Positions 25,321-34,374 of a DNA stretch of 64,000 nt are shown one piece after another. The DNA comes from Acidimicrobiales bacterium. GTDB lineage: Bacteria > Actinomycetota > Acidimicrobiia > Acidimicrobiales > Aldehydirespiratoraceae. Made by a program: the position numbers and the translations under genes. Position 1 is the stretch's first letter, and every line of letters begins with the position of its first letter. Location: NCBI GenBank assembly GCA_040219515.1, contig JAVJSI010000013.1, forward strand, positions 124,001-188,000. The letters are read 5' to 3'. The notes under the pieces are model-generated. The model was not told where the DNA came from. It saw nothing but the letters and a program-made list of their open reading frames with translations, and did no database searches.

Positions 25321-25424
25321 CTGAGGGGAGGGGGGAGAGGGGTTGACGGACGATGAGGTGTGGTGTCGCTCGCGGAGCGAGTTTCGCCCGGTCCCCGGTC
25401 GAGCGGTTGTGTCACGATGACGTC

Positions 25425-27677
25425 ATGAACGACGTCGCCGATCGCATCGCCTTCCGTACCTGCCCGCTCTGCGAGGCCACCTGCGGGTTGGAGATCGAGA
25501 TCCGCGACGGCGCGGTGAAGCGGATCCGAGGCGATCGTGACGACGTGTTCTCGCACGGATTCATCTGTCCGAAGGGATCCACCCTCAAGCAGTTGCACGA
25601 CGACCCCGACCGGCTGCGACGACCGCTGGTTCGTCGGGCGTTCGACGCAGATGGCGATCCGGTGTTCGAGGAGGTCAGCTGGTCCGAGGCTTTCGCCGAG
25701 GCCGATCGCCTTCTGCGGGAAGTCCGAGCGGCGCACGGCAACGAGGCCGTGGGTGCGTATCTCGGCAACCCCGGCGCCCACGTGCTCGCCGCCGCCACCC
25801 ACACCCGCCATCTCCTGAAGGCGCTCGGTCCCGGCGCGGTGTTCTCGGCCAGCACCGTCGACCAGATGCCCCGCCACGTGGCCTCGGGCTACCTCTACGG
25901 CAGCGGCGGCTTCATGCCGGTGCCCGACATCGATCGCACCGACCTGTTCGTCTGCATCGGGGCCAACCCGTATGCCTCCAACGGCAGCATCGCCACCGCC
26001 CCTGATTTCCCCGGACGGATCGAAGCCGTGCAGGCCCGCGGTGGTCGCGTGATCGTGATCGACCCGCGTCGCACCCGCACGGCCGAGCAGGCCGACCTGC
26101 ATCTGCCGGTGCGGCCGGGCACCGATGCCGTGGTCCTCGCCGCGGTCGTGCGCCGACTCCTCGGGCAGGGCCATGAGGCAGTCGGCCACGTCGCCGAGCT
26201 GGTCGACGGAATCGACGACCTGCGAGCAGCGGTCGAACCGTTCACGGCGGACATGGCCGCGTCGGCGTCGGGGATCACCGCCGAGCAGATCGACGCGCTC
26301 GCCGACGAGATCGCAGCCGCCGAACGGGCCGCCGTCTACGGCCGCATCGGTGTCTGCACCGTCGAGTTCGGGACGCTCACGACCTGGCTGCTCGACGTGA
26401 TCTCGATCCTCACCGGCAACCTCGACGAGGCCGGCGGCCTGATGTTCCCCGCGCCGGCCCACGATCGGGTGCGGGCGCCCAAGGAGGGCCGTGCCTACCG
26501 GGTCGGGCGCCGTCTCAGCCGTGTCAATCAGCGCCCGGAGGTGCAGGGTGAGTTTCCGGCCGCCGACCTGCCCGACGAGATACTCGAGCCGGGCGACGGA
26601 CAGCTGAGGATGATGGTGACCGTCGCCGGCAACCCGGTGCTGAGCTGCCCCGACGGCGAGCGAATGGACGCCGCCTTCGCGTCGCTCGACGCGATGATCA
26701 GCGTCGACATCTACCTCAACGAGACCACGCGCCACGCCGACGTGATCCTGCCGCCCCCCGGCGCGCTCGAGAAGAGCCACTACGACCTGAACTTCACGAA
26801 CCTCAGCGTGCGCAACGTCGCCAACTACTCGCCGGCGGTCTTCGCGGCCGACGGCCCCACCGAGGAGGACATCCTCGCCACACTCACCCTCATCGCCCTG
26901 GGGTTCGGGCCCGACGCCGATCCCGACGACATGCACGACCAGCTCGTGGCGGGACTACTGCAAGGCGAGATCGACACCCCCGAGTCGCCGATCGCCGGGC
27001 GGGACCTCGACGAGCTGTTGGCGATGGTCGACGGCGACACCGGCAGTGACCGTGTGCTCGACTGCATGCTGCGCACCGGTCCCCGGGGCGACGGTTTCGG
27101 GGCCGTCGCCGACGGCTTGTCGCTGGCCCGGCTGCGGGCGAACCCGCACGGCATCGATTTCGGCGCGCTCGAGTCGCGACTGCCCGACCTGTTGCGCACA
27201 CCGGGTCGGCGCATCGATCTCTTCGCCGGTCCGTTCGCCGACGACCTGGCGCGCCTGGCGACGCGGCTTCCCGAGTGGGCCGCCGACGATCGACTCCGCC
27301 TGATCGGACGACGCCATCTGCGCAGCAACAACTCGTGGATGCACAACCTGCCCGTGCTGGTGAAGGGAAAGCCGCGCTGCACACTCCAGATGCACCCCGA
27401 CAACGCGGCCGACCAAGGGCTGCGCGACGGTGACGCCGCCGTGGTGCGGTCACGGGTCGGCGAGGTGACCGTGCCGATCGAGGTGACCGACGCGGTCATG
27501 CCCGGTGTCGTGAGCCTGCCCCATGGCTGGGGCCACGGGAGGCCGGGGGCACGGCTGGCCGTCGCCGCCGAACACGCCGGCGTCAACACCAACGTCCTCA
27601 CCGACCCGACGATGCTCGACCCGCTGTCGGGCAATGCCGTGCTGAACGGCATCCCGGTCGACGTCGAACCCGGCTGA
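25425..27677 (+). CDS. Molybdopterin oxidoreductase (formate dehydrogenase/nitrate reductase-like)
   Basis: A 750-residue DMSO-reductase-family enzyme. The N-terminus binds a [4Fe-4S] cluster through Cys13, Cys16, Cys20 and Cys48 (CPLCEATC ... ICPKG). The catalytic region reads SASTVDQMPRHVASGYLYG and DLFVCIGANPYASNG; a molybdopterin-dinucleotide-binding domain occupies the C-terminal ~130 residues (SNNSWMHNLP, HPDNAADQGLRDGDA, SLPHGWGHGRPG). No twin-arginine signal is seen, so it is cytoplasmic, like actinobacterial FdhF-type proteins. No partner subunit or cofactor gene is adjacent. The ATG at 25425 starts the cluster domain directly; upstream frame is not needed. Its electron acceptor and substrate are unknown. 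Confidence 0.9.
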   Translation: MNDVADRIAFRTCPLCEATCGLEIEIRDGAVKRIRGDRDDVFSHGFICPKGSTLKQLHDDPDRLRRPLVRRAFDADGDPVFEEVSWSEAFAEADRLLREVRAAHGNEAVGAYLGNPGAHVLAAATHTRHLLKALGPGAVFSASTVDQMPRHVASGYLYGSGGFMPVPDIDRTDLFVCIGANPYASNGSIATAPDFPGRIEAVQARGGRVIVIDPRRTRTAEQADLHLPVRPGTDAVVLAAVVRRLLGQGHEAVGHVAELVDGIDDLRAAVEPFTADMAASASGITAEQIDALADEIAAAERAAVYGRIGVCTVEFGTLTTWLLDVISILTGNLDEAGGLMFPAPAHDRVRAPKEGRAYRVGRRLSRVNQRPEVQGEFPAADLPDEILEPGDGQLRMMVTVAGNPVLSCPDGERMDAAFASLDAMISVDIYLNETTRHADVILPPPGALEKSHYDLNFTNLSVRNVANYSPAVFAADGPTEEDILATLTLIALGFGPDADPDDMHDQLVAGLLQGEIDTPESPIAGRDLDELLAMVDGDTGSDRVLDCMLRTGPRGDGFGAVADGLSLARLRANPHGIDFGALESRLPDLLRTPGRRIDLFAGPFADDLARLATRLPEWAADDRLRLIGRRHLRSNNSWMHNLPVLVKGKPRCTLQMHPDNAADQGLRDGDAAVVRSRVGEVTVPIEVTDAVMPGVVSLPHGWGHGRPGARLAVAAEHAGVNTNVLTDPTMLDPLSGNAVLNGIPVDVEPG

Positions 27678-27684
27678 CCCGACG

Positions 27685-28245
27685 ATGACACACTCGCGAC
27701 CGCCCGAGCGGCTAGCCCACGATCTCGTCGTGCTGCAACGATCGAACCTCGCGCACCTCGACGGTCTCCAGGCTGCCCTCGCGGCCAGCCATGACGAGCT
27801 GCGGGCGTTCATGGACTGGGTGGGCGATGAGCCGCAGACGATCGAGGTGACCAGGCAGTACCTCATCGATCAGGGCACCGCGTGGGAGGCGCGCCACGAG
27901 TTCACCTTCGCGATGACCGATCCGGCGAACGACGACGTGATCGGCAACTGTTCCCTGATGGCCCGCCAGGGACCGGGACGCCTCGAGATCGGGTACTGGG
28001 TCCGCTCGGACCGGGTCGGCGCCGGGGTGGCCACCGCGGCGGCGTCGCTCCTGACCGATGCCGCCTTCGACATCGACGGCATCGAGATCGTCGAGATCCA
28101 TCACGACGCGGCCAACGTCGCGAGCAGCCGGGTGCCCGAGAAGCTCGGCTACACCGAGGTGGCTCGTCGGCCCGTGGAGATCGATTCGCCGGGTGAGGTC
28201 GGCATCGACGTGGTCTGGGAGCTCACCCGCTCAGCGCGGCCCTGA
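27685..28245 (+). CDS. GNAT-family N-acetyltransferase (RimJ/RimL-like)
   Basis: A 186-residue acetyl-CoA-dependent acetyltransferase. The sheet and helix order fits RimJ/RimL-type GNATs: the substrate helices with HDELRAFMDWVGDEPQ, the strand EFTFAMTD, LEIGYWVRSDRVGAGVATAAASLL as the acetyl-CoA pyrophosphate loop (R/Q-x-x-G-x-G/A), and the C-terminal ANVASSRVPEKLGYTEVARR. Targets may be protein N-termini or small amines. It starts 7 bp after the molybdoenzyme stop and may be co-transcribed. Its 3' end overlaps the convergent LLM gene by 23 bp. Confidence 0.88.
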   Translation: MTHSRPPERLAHDLVVLQRSNLAHLDGLQAALAASHDELRAFMDWVGDEPQTIEVTRQYLIDQGTAWEARHEFTFAMTDPANDDVIGNCSLMARQGPGRLEIGYWVRSDRVGAGVATAAASLLTDAAFDIDGIEIVEIHHDAANVASSRVPEKLGYTEVARRPVEIDSPGEVGIDVVWELTRSARP

Positions 28246-29128
28246 CCTCGCCGGCCAGCTCGAGCGTCTCGAGCGCGTCGGCTTGTTCGATGGTCATGCA
28301 CCGGATCACGATCTCGTCGACCCCGAGATCACCGAACGGTGACAGCTGCTCGACGACGTCGTCGACGCCGCCGTAGGCCACCATCTCGCGTGTCATGCCG
28401 CGGTAGCCGCGGGTGATCATGTCGTCGCCGAGCTGTCGCGCCCGATCCCCATCGCGCAGGATGATCACGTCCTTGCGGACCCGCACGGCGCTCGCTCGGC
28501 CGAGCCGCTCGGCCTCGGCCCGGTAGATCTCGATCATCGCCGGCGCGCCGGCCGGCGTGACGTGGGGCCCGCCGTACCAGCAGTCGCCTTCGCGGGCCGC
28601 GCGCCGGAGGGGTCCGTCGCCGCCGGCGCCGATCCACCACTCGACGCCGCTCGGTGGCCGAGGGTTGGCCACCGCGCCGACGACACCGAAGCGCTCACTG
28701 TCGACGCGCTCGCCGGCGAGCAACGCCTTGATCACCCTGATCGACTCGTCGAGGTCGGTCCCGCGGGTCGTGAGGTCGGCGCTCATGGCTGCGAACTGTT
28801 CGGCCCCGCCGCCGATACCGGTCTGGACCACGAACGGCCCCCGATGCAGGGCGGCGAGCGTGCCGACCATCTCGGCGACGAGCACGGGATGCCACAGGGG
28901 GAGGAGAAAGAGGCATCCGAGCGGGCGGTTCGGGTCCCACTCGGCGGTCAGGCGACCGAGCATGGGCACACCCTGGTAGTAGGGCACGGCCACCGAGTGG
29001 TGGTCGCCGAGGGTCAGCGAGTCGAGACCGGCGTCACGGGCGACCCGGGCTCGCTCGAGGATCCACTGCGCGCCCGCAGCGTGGTCGGCGGTGTCGTGGG
29101 TCGAGCTGAGGGAGACGCCGAGCCGCAT
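28223..29128 (-). CDS. LLM-class flavin/F420-dependent oxidoreductase
   Basis: A 301-residue luciferase-like protein. It opens MRLGVSLSSTH, followed by ARDAGLDSLTLGDHHSV, GCLFLLPLWHPVLVAEMVGTLAAL and FVVQTGIGGGAEQFAAM, then VEWWIGAGGDGPLRRAAREGDCWY as the phosphate-binding region. Like other LLM proteins it uses reduced F420 or flavin. It stands alone between convergent and same-strand neighbours and overlaps the GNAT gene end. It is shorter than the LLM gene at 12496 and belongs to a different branch of the family. Confidence 0.85.
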   Translation of the reverse strand: MRLGVSLSSTHDTADHAAGAQWILERARVARDAGLDSLTLGDHHSVAVPYYQGVPMLGRLTAEWDPNRPLGCLFLLPLWHPVLVAEMVGTLAALHRGPFVVQTGIGGGAEQFAAMSADLTTRGTDLDESIRVIKALLAGERVDSERFGVVGAVANPRPPSGVEWWIGAGGDGPLRRAAREGDCWYGGPHVTPAGAPAMIEIYRAEAERLGRASAVRVRKDVIILRDGDRARQLGDDMITRGYRGMTREMVAYGGVDDVVEQLSPFGDLGVDEIVIRCMTIEQADALETLELAGEVRAALSG

Positions 29129-29159
29129 GGCCGGACTGTAGTCACCGGCGACCCCTGCG

Positions 29160-30500
29160 TCAGGTGGTGGGGCTGCCTTCGGCTCGCCAGAGGAGGGTGG
29201 CGGCTTGGGCTCGGGTGAGGGGTTGGTCGGGGGAGAAGGTGGTGGGGGTGGTGCCGGTGCTGATGCCGTTGGTGGCGAGCCAGGTGACGGCGTCGGCGTA
29301 GTAGGCGTGGGGGGCGACGTCGGCGAAGCGGGGGATGGCGACGGTCGGGGAGGGCTGCGGGGTCGCGATCACACGGGACGGGGTGACGGCCGGTTCGGTG
29401 GTCACGTCGGGTTCCGGGACGTCGGGTTCGAGCGCCTCAGCGAGCTTCGTGCCGTCGAGGTTCCCGAACCGGGTCCAGGTCGTGGTGAACGTCGAGGTCT
29501 CGAGCGTGGAGGTGGTCGTCGCTGCGCTGGTGTCCACGCTGCGGAGCAGGGCCGCCGCACCGGCGACGATCGGGGAGGCGAAGCTGGTGCCGCACCGTGA
29601 CTGCCCGACCGGTGTGCTCACCCAGACGCAGCCCGGGGCGGCGAGGTCGACCCAGGTGCCGAAGTTGCTGAAGGAGTAGCGGGTACCGCTCTCGTCGTGG
29701 GCACCGACGGCGATGGCACCGGTGTAGGCGGCCGGGTAGTAGGGGTCGGTTCGTTCGTAGTTGCCGGCGGCGGCGACCACCACGACCCCCTTGTCGGTGG
29801 CATAGCCGATCGCATCCTCGAGGAGGTCGGAACCCACGAACCCGCCGAAGCTCATGTTGATGACGTCGGCGCCCTGGTCGACGGCCCAGATGATGCCTCG
29901 TGCGGCCCTGTCCCAACGCACCGTTCCGTCGGCCTGCGCGACCTGGACGGGCAGAACCGAGCACTGCGGGCAGGCGCCGACGCCGCCGATGCCGTTGTCG
30001 ATGCCGGCGGCGGCGACCAGGGCGACGGCGGTGCCGTGGCCGTTGAGGTCGGTCTGGGCGAGGCCGCTGGTGAAGCTCGTGCCCGGGAGCAGGCGGCCGG
30101 CGAGATCCGGCATCGGTGTCACGCCGGTGTCCAGTACGGCGATCACGATCGACTCGTCGCCGCGGGTGTGATCCCAGACCGCCTCGATGGCCGTCGTCGT
30201 GAACTCCCACTGGAGCGACCGCTCGATGTCGACCTCCGCGATCGTTCCCCCGGTGAGTTCCTCGATGTCCTCCACCATCGGGTGGCTGTCGAGCGCCTCC
30301 ATCTCACTGTCGGTCAGCGACGCCGCCACGAACTGCGGCCGACCGTCGGCATCGTCGTCGAACCGGATGACGACATCCTGTGTCTCGTCGACGTCGCCGG
30401 GCGTCCCGATCGCGGCGACGGGCGCTGCGGATGTGGCCACGATGGCAAGGGCCAGTGTCAGCACGAGCGATGCGCTGAGAACAACTCTCGATCCGGTCAT
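29160..30500 (-). CDS. Secreted subtilisin-like serine protease (S8) with C-terminal SLH domain
   Basis: A 446-residue exported protease. After a signal peptide (residues ~1-30) come an inhibitor-I9-like propeptide (DVVIRFDDDADGRPQFVAASL) and the S8 catalytic domain: Asp124 in AVLDTGVT, His155 in NGHGTAVALVA, the oxyanion Asn247 in AAAGNYE and Ser306 in GTSFASPIVAG. A Thr/Pro-rich linker (~330-390) is followed by one S-layer-homology module with FADVAPHAYYADAVTWLA and FSPDQPLTRAQAATLLWR. The SLH motif suggests attachment to a cell-wall polymer. A CCGGAGGT ribosome site precedes ATG 30500. It sits next to a signalling gene cluster on the same strand. Confidence 0.92.
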   Translation of the reverse strand: MTGSRVVLSASLVLTLALAIVATSAAPVAAIGTPGDVDETQDVVIRFDDDADGRPQFVAASLTDSEMEALDSHPMVEDIEELTGGTIAEVDIERSLQWEFTTTAIEAVWDHTRGDESIVIAVLDTGVTPMPDLAGRLLPGTSFTSGLAQTDLNGHGTAVALVAAAGIDNGIGGVGACPQCSVLPVQVAQADGTVRWDRAARGIIWAVDQGADVINMSFGGFVGSDLLEDAIGYATDKGVVVVAAAGNYERTDPYYPAAYTGAIAVGAHDESGTRYSFSNFGTWVDLAAPGCVWVSTPVGQSRCGTSFASPIVAGAAALLRSVDTSAATTTSTLETSTFTTTWTRFGNLDGTKLAEALEPDVPEPDVTTEPAVTPSRVIATPQPSPTVAIPRFADVAPHAYYADAVTWLATNGISTGTTPTTFSPDQPLTRAQAATLLWRAEGSPTT

Positions 30501-30634
30501 ACCTCCGGCTACGGCGCCGAGAGGAGGCCCCCTGATCGCTTCGGGCACTGCGGCGAGTCAGCCGCTGACAGGTGTCCGTCCGGTAGGACGATCGGCCCAG
30601 CCGACTCGGTGACGACTGTGATTCGGTGGTGGGG

Positions 30635-31300
30635 TCAGCGACCCGTGACGGCAGTTGCCGCGAGGTGCATCTCGATCTCGCCCTGGTGTTGGGATGCGAT
30701 CAGCGCCGCCTCGGTCCGGTTCCGGGCGTCGATCGTGCGCAGCAGTCGCGAGATCCAGTTCCGGCACGTGCCGCCGGAGACGTACATCGCGCTCGCGATC
30801 TCGGCGGTCGTGGCGCCCTTCGCGAGGTGCAGGAGAAGCTCCAGCTGTTTGCGATCGCAGCGATCGACGGGTGGCGGGAGCGTGGTGTCGTTGCGCACGG
30901 CGGAGAAGAGCTCGGTCTGCAGCACGGGGTCCACCACCACCTCGCCGGCGATGACCTGCAGCACGGACCTGACCAGGGCCGCGCTGTCGGCTCGCTTCAG
31001 CACATAGCCGCGGGCACCGTTCTCCATCGCGAGGGAGAACTGGCCCGACTGCCCGCTGGCGGACAGCATCAACACCCGCGTCATGCCGGAGATCCGGCCA
31101 CAGAGATCGAGACCGCTTCCGTCGGGAAGGTCGACGTCGAGCAGTGTGACGTGCGGACGGGTGTCGGCGATCAGCGCCTCGCCGGCGGCGACCGAACCGG
31201 CCTCGCCGACGACCTCCAGGCCCTCGGTGGATTCGAGGAGCCGGGCGATGCCGTCGCGCACGAGCGCGTGATCGTCGATGAGTGCGATGCGATGGGCCAT
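30635..31300 (-). CDS. NarL/LuxR-family response regulator
   Basis: A 221-residue two-component regulator. The receiver domain has the acidic pair in IALIDDHALVRDG, the phosphoacceptor Asp55 in TLLDVDLPDGSG, the Ser/Thr switch LMLSASGQ and the lysine in YVLKRADSAA. A LuxR-type DNA-binding domain occupies ~150-210 (LLLHLAKGATTAEIASAMYV, then SGGTCRNWISRLLRTIDARNRTEA). ATG 31300 overlaps the stop of the upstream EAL gene by four bases. It is the last gene of a run of signalling genes and is the only DNA-binding output in it, so it is the likely transcriptional effector of the cluster. Confidence 0.93.
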   Translation of the reverse strand: MAHRIALIDDHALVRDGIARLLESTEGLEVVGEAGSVAAGEALIADTRPHVTLLDVDLPDGSGLDLCGRISGMTRVLMLSASGQSGQFSLAMENGARGYVLKRADSAALVRSVLQVIAGEVVVDPVLQTELFSAVRNDTTLPPPVDRCDRKQLELLLHLAKGATTAEIASAMYVSGGTCRNWISRLLRTIDARNRTEAALIASQHQGEIEMHLAATAVTGR

Positions 31301-32520
31301 CAGGCTGCTGCTCCGTCGATTCGTGTGAACTGGGGGCTCGGTGTGGGACGGCCCAACAGGTATCCCTGGCCGAATCGACATCCCCACGCCCGGAGGGCGT
31401 CGGCCTGCGCCGGCGTTTCGATGCCTTCGCCGATCACCGCGATGCCGAGGTCGTTGGCGAGATCGATCTGCGATCGCAGCACGATGTCGGATCTCGGCTC
31501 ACCGATGGTGTGCGTCAGCGCGTGGTCGAGTTTCAACAGGGAGATCGGCCATTCGGAGAGGTACTTCAGGGACGAGTGGCCGGCGCCGTAGTCGTCGATC
31601 GCCAGACGGAAGCCGGCGGCGTGGAGCGCCTCGATCTGTCGGGAGGTCACGGCGGAGCTGTTGACCAGGACGGACTCGGTGATCTCGAGCACGATGTCCC
31701 CGGTGTGGAGATTGCACCGCCGTGCGGCGGCGGTGAGCCGATCGACGAAACGGGGATCGGGCAGCTCCACGTCGGAGACGTTGATGCTGATGCGAGTGTG
31801 TTCGGGCCAGTCGGCGGCCGCCTCGAACGCCTTGCGCGACACGAGTGCGCTCAGCGGGCCGATCAATCCCAGGCGCTCGGCCGCGGGAATGAACTCGGCC
31901 GGGGAGGGCGCGTCCGTCCCCTCGATGCGGGCGAGCGCCTCGAACCCGGCGACCGTGCCGCCGTCGAGTTCGACGATGGGCTGGAAGTGCGGGGTGACCA
32001 GTCCACCACGTACGGCATCGCGCACGGTTTCCTCGACGGTGAGCTCGCGACGCCGATGTCGCCGGTCGGCGGGGGAGAAGCTGCGAACCGGGGGCCGTCC
32101 GCGCCCGGTGGTGGCTCGTAACGCCGATGTCGCGTGACGGCTCGCCTCGCTCACGGATTCGCCCTCCTGGCAGCGGGCGCCGCCCATCCGGATGAGCTGA
32201 CCGGCGCCGGGAGCCACGGTGTCGGCGGCAAGCGCGGCGGCGCGATAGAGGCGAGAGCCGATGCGGTCGGCCATGGCGTCATCGGCGATGTCGTCGAGAG
32301 AGATGGTCAGGAGTGATCCACCGACCGTGGTGATGTCGTCCTGGTCGCGACACATGGCCTTCAGGCTCTCCACGATCGTGCGGTGGAGTTGATCGGCGAC
32401 CTCGGCACCGAGTCGTTCGACGATGTCATCGACCGCGACCGACAGCACGTAGACCGCGCGCAGGCCGCGGGAGTCGTCGTCTCGACGGTCGACCGTCACG
32501 CGTGCTGGGGCGTACGACAC
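31300..32520 (-). CDS. EAL-domain cyclic-di-GMP phosphodiesterase with degenerate GGDEF-like N-terminus
   Basis: A 406-residue cytoplasmic protein. Residues ~150-400 form an EAL domain with the key blocks all present: AGFEALARI, RISINVSDVEL, VLEITESVLV, LAIDDYGAGHSSLKYL, LLKLD, IAVIGEGIETP and GCRFGQGYLLGRP. It should therefore hydrolyse c-di-GMP. The N-terminal ~130 residues resemble a GGDEF fold that has lost its signature (TTVGGSLLTISLDD where GGDEF is expected), so it likely senses GTP or acts as a regulatory module. It overlaps the sensor-kinase gene upstream by 25 bp and the regulator downstream by 4 bp, implying translation as one unit. Confidence 0.92.
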   Translation of the reverse strand: MSYAPARVTVDRRDDDSRGLRAVYVLSVAVDDIVERLGAEVADQLHRTIVESLKAMCRDQDDITTVGGSLLTISLDDIADDAMADRIGSRLYRAAALAADTVAPGAGQLIRMGGARCQEGESVSEASRHATSALRATTGRGRPPVRSFSPADRRHRRRELTVEETVRDAVRGGLVTPHFQPIVELDGGTVAGFEALARIEGTDAPSPAEFIPAAERLGLIGPLSALVSRKAFEAAADWPEHTRISINVSDVELPDPRFVDRLTAAARRCNLHTGDIVLEITESVLVNSSAVTSRQIEALHAAGFRLAIDDYGAGHSSLKYLSEWPISLLKLDHALTHTIGEPRSDIVLRSQIDLANDLGIAVIGEGIETPAQADALRAWGCRFGQGYLLGRPTPSPQFTRIDGAAA

Positions 32521-33521
32521 GGAACCTCCCAGGTGAGCACGGACGCCCGGTCATCGACCGCGAACTCGCAACTGCCGCCGAGCTCGGCGGCTCGGTCGGC
32601 CATCCCGATCAGCCCCCGTCCGCCGCCCGGGGTCGTCGTCTGCTCGCCGACGGCGCACCGAACGACGATCCGCACCGTCTCCTCTGCGGTGATCTCGGCA
32701 TCGATCGGGCCGACACCGTGGCGAACCGCGTTCATGACGCCCTCGCGGAAGACGGAGAGCATCGCCTGCCCACCGACGGGGCCGATCTGTTCCACGTCAC
32801 CGAGCATTCGGAGATGGATCGCCCGGCCGGTGTTGTGTTGGATCTCGCGGGAAACGGCTTCGAACTCGTGGCTGAACGAATTCGGTTCCGCCGTCGGGTG
32901 CATCTGGTCGATCGCGAAGCGAAGATCGCCGACGGCCGCGTCGATGGTGCTGAGCGCGGCGCGGACCGACTGCAGGCCTGACTCGTCGACATTCGGGTCG
33001 TTGCTCACGATCGAGCGTTCGAGCTCCAGGCCCGCCGCGAACAGGCGCTGGATCACGCGGTCGTGGAGGTCGCGTCCGATCCGTCGGCGTTCGATCTCGA
33101 TGGCTCGCTGGATCCGATGCTGATGGAGGTCTCGACGGAACTCGGCCCTTTCCACGGCGGCATCGAGACTCCACTCGAGCGCGTCCGGGGTGACGTCGCG
33201 TTTCGACAGGAAGTCGGCGGCACCGGAGCGCACGAGCGCACGCCCGATGTCCGCCTGCTCGTGATTGGTCATCACGATGATCGGCACCTCGTCGACCAGT
33301 TCGCGCATTGTGGTGAACGTCTCGGGGCCGTCGCTGTCGGGAAGCCCGAGGTCGACGATCACCGCCTCGAAGGGTTGCTCGTCGAGCATCGCGGTGGCCG
33401 CGGCGAGGGAGTCGGCGGCGGTGACCTTCCAGTGGCCGGACGCGGCCAACGAACGGCTGACGTGGGCCGCGAAGATCGGGTTGTCCTCCACGAGCAGGAG
33501 GTCGCGCTGCGGTGTGTTCAT
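32496..33521 (-). CDS. Receiver-NarX-type histidine kinase fusion
   Basis: A 341-residue cytoplasmic protein with an N-terminal receiver domain (Asp57 in AVIVDLGLPDSDG; IIVMTNHEQ; FLSKRDVTP) joined to a HisKA_3-type kinase. The H-box reads RRRIGRDLHDRVIQRLFAAG with His153, and the ATPase has the N-box FREGVMNAVRHG and G-box GGGRGLIGMADRAAELGG. Such fusions are phosphorylated from other kinases and then control a NarL-type regulator, here probably the product of 30635-31300. ATG 33521 begins directly at the receiver; a longer frame to 33605 is less likely. It overlaps the EAL gene by 25 bp. Confidence 0.9.
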   Translation of the reverse strand: MNTPQRDLLLVEDNPIFAAHVSRSLAASGHWKVTAADSLAAATAMLDEQPFEAVIVDLGLPDSDGPETFTTMRELVDEVPIIVMTNHEQADIGRALVRSGAADFLSKRDVTPDALEWSLDAAVERAEFRRDLHQHRIQRAIEIERRRIGRDLHDRVIQRLFAAGLELERSIVSNDPNVDESGLQSVRAALSTIDAAVGDLRFAIDQMHPTAEPNSFSHEFEAVSREIQHNTGRAIHLRMLGDVEQIGPVGGQAMLSVFREGVMNAVRHGVGPIDAEITAEETVRIVVRCAVGEQTTTPGGGRGLIGMADRAAELGGSCEFAVDDRASVLTWEVPCRTPQHA

Positions 33522-33632
33522 CTGTCCGTCGCGGGTGAGGCGGCCACCGAAGTGGTGGTGGGCGAGGAGTCTCCTCACTCCCTCAGATCGGCCGCGCGGC
33601 CGCATTCGTGAGCGGTCGATCGCCGTCGAGTG

Positions 33633-34211
33633 TCACTCGTCGTCGGTGGAAACGATGCGACGTTCTGCTTCCCGGCGCGCGGTGATGTCGACGACGTGGA
33701 TCGCGAGGACCTCGATGGTCGAGCAGTGCGCGTCGGGAAGAGGGATCACGGTGAGTTCGAGCTCGAGTGTGCGGCCCGAATGGTGCCGGCACGAACGCTC
33801 CACCTGGACTGCACCTCCCGCCCGCATCGGTGTGGACGGAAGAAGGGACCCGCTCGACGAGATGCCCAGTGCACGATTGACACGAGTGCCTGCGACCTCG
33901 CGCCAGGCGCGTCCGGTGATGGCGAGGAAGGCCGGGTTCGCGTCGACGACACGTCCGAGCGGCGTTGCCAGCAGGATGCCGCAGGGCGACGATTCGAACA
34001 GCTCCTGGCCGGATCCCATCTCGAACCAGTGGCCCCGCTGCGGAGGCCGATCGCCGGTCGCGACCCGTGGCGCCGTCGGCGGTGCCGGCGGATCACATAC
34101 TGCGGCGACGGCCGCGCTGGCCCACGCTGTCTGGACGACATCGGAGGGCCGCGGCCCGGTCGCGGCAGCGACGTTGGGATCGAGGACCGGGGTGGATGAC
34201 GAGCTTTCCAT
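33633..34211 (-). CDS. PAS-domain signalling protein
   Basis: A 192-residue protein with a disordered N-terminal ~65 residues and one PAS domain (FESSPCGILLATPLGRVVDANPAF, then ITGRAWREVAGTRVNRAL, and a C-terminal VVDITARREAERR linker). The helical RREAERR tail is the usual connector to an output domain, but none follows. It may interact with the kinases in this island or modulate them by binding a ligand or flavin. ATG 34211 was chosen because the frame beyond is unlikely, with a Ser-rich start MESSSSTPV. Confidence 0.75.
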   Translation of the reverse strand: MESSSSTPVLDPNVAAATGPRPSDVVQTAWASAAVAAVCDPPAPPTAPRVATGDRPPQRGHWFEMGSGQELFESSPCGILLATPLGRVVDANPAFLAITGRAWREVAGTRVNRALGISSSGSLLPSTPMRAGGAVQVERSCRHHSGRTLELELTVIPLPDAHCSTIEVLAIHVVDITARREAERRIVSTDDE

Positions 34212-34374
34212 GTGATCGTTTGTCGTCGTGAGATCGGTCCCCCCCAAGAGGAGGTCGACGCTCGCTCGGTGGCGCGCTGTCACCGTGCGGCTGGGTCGGC
34301 CGACTCAGCCGCACTGGTCCGATTGGTTCCCACCCCGGCATCCGCGGCACGCTCTGGTCGTGACCAGCACCAGC

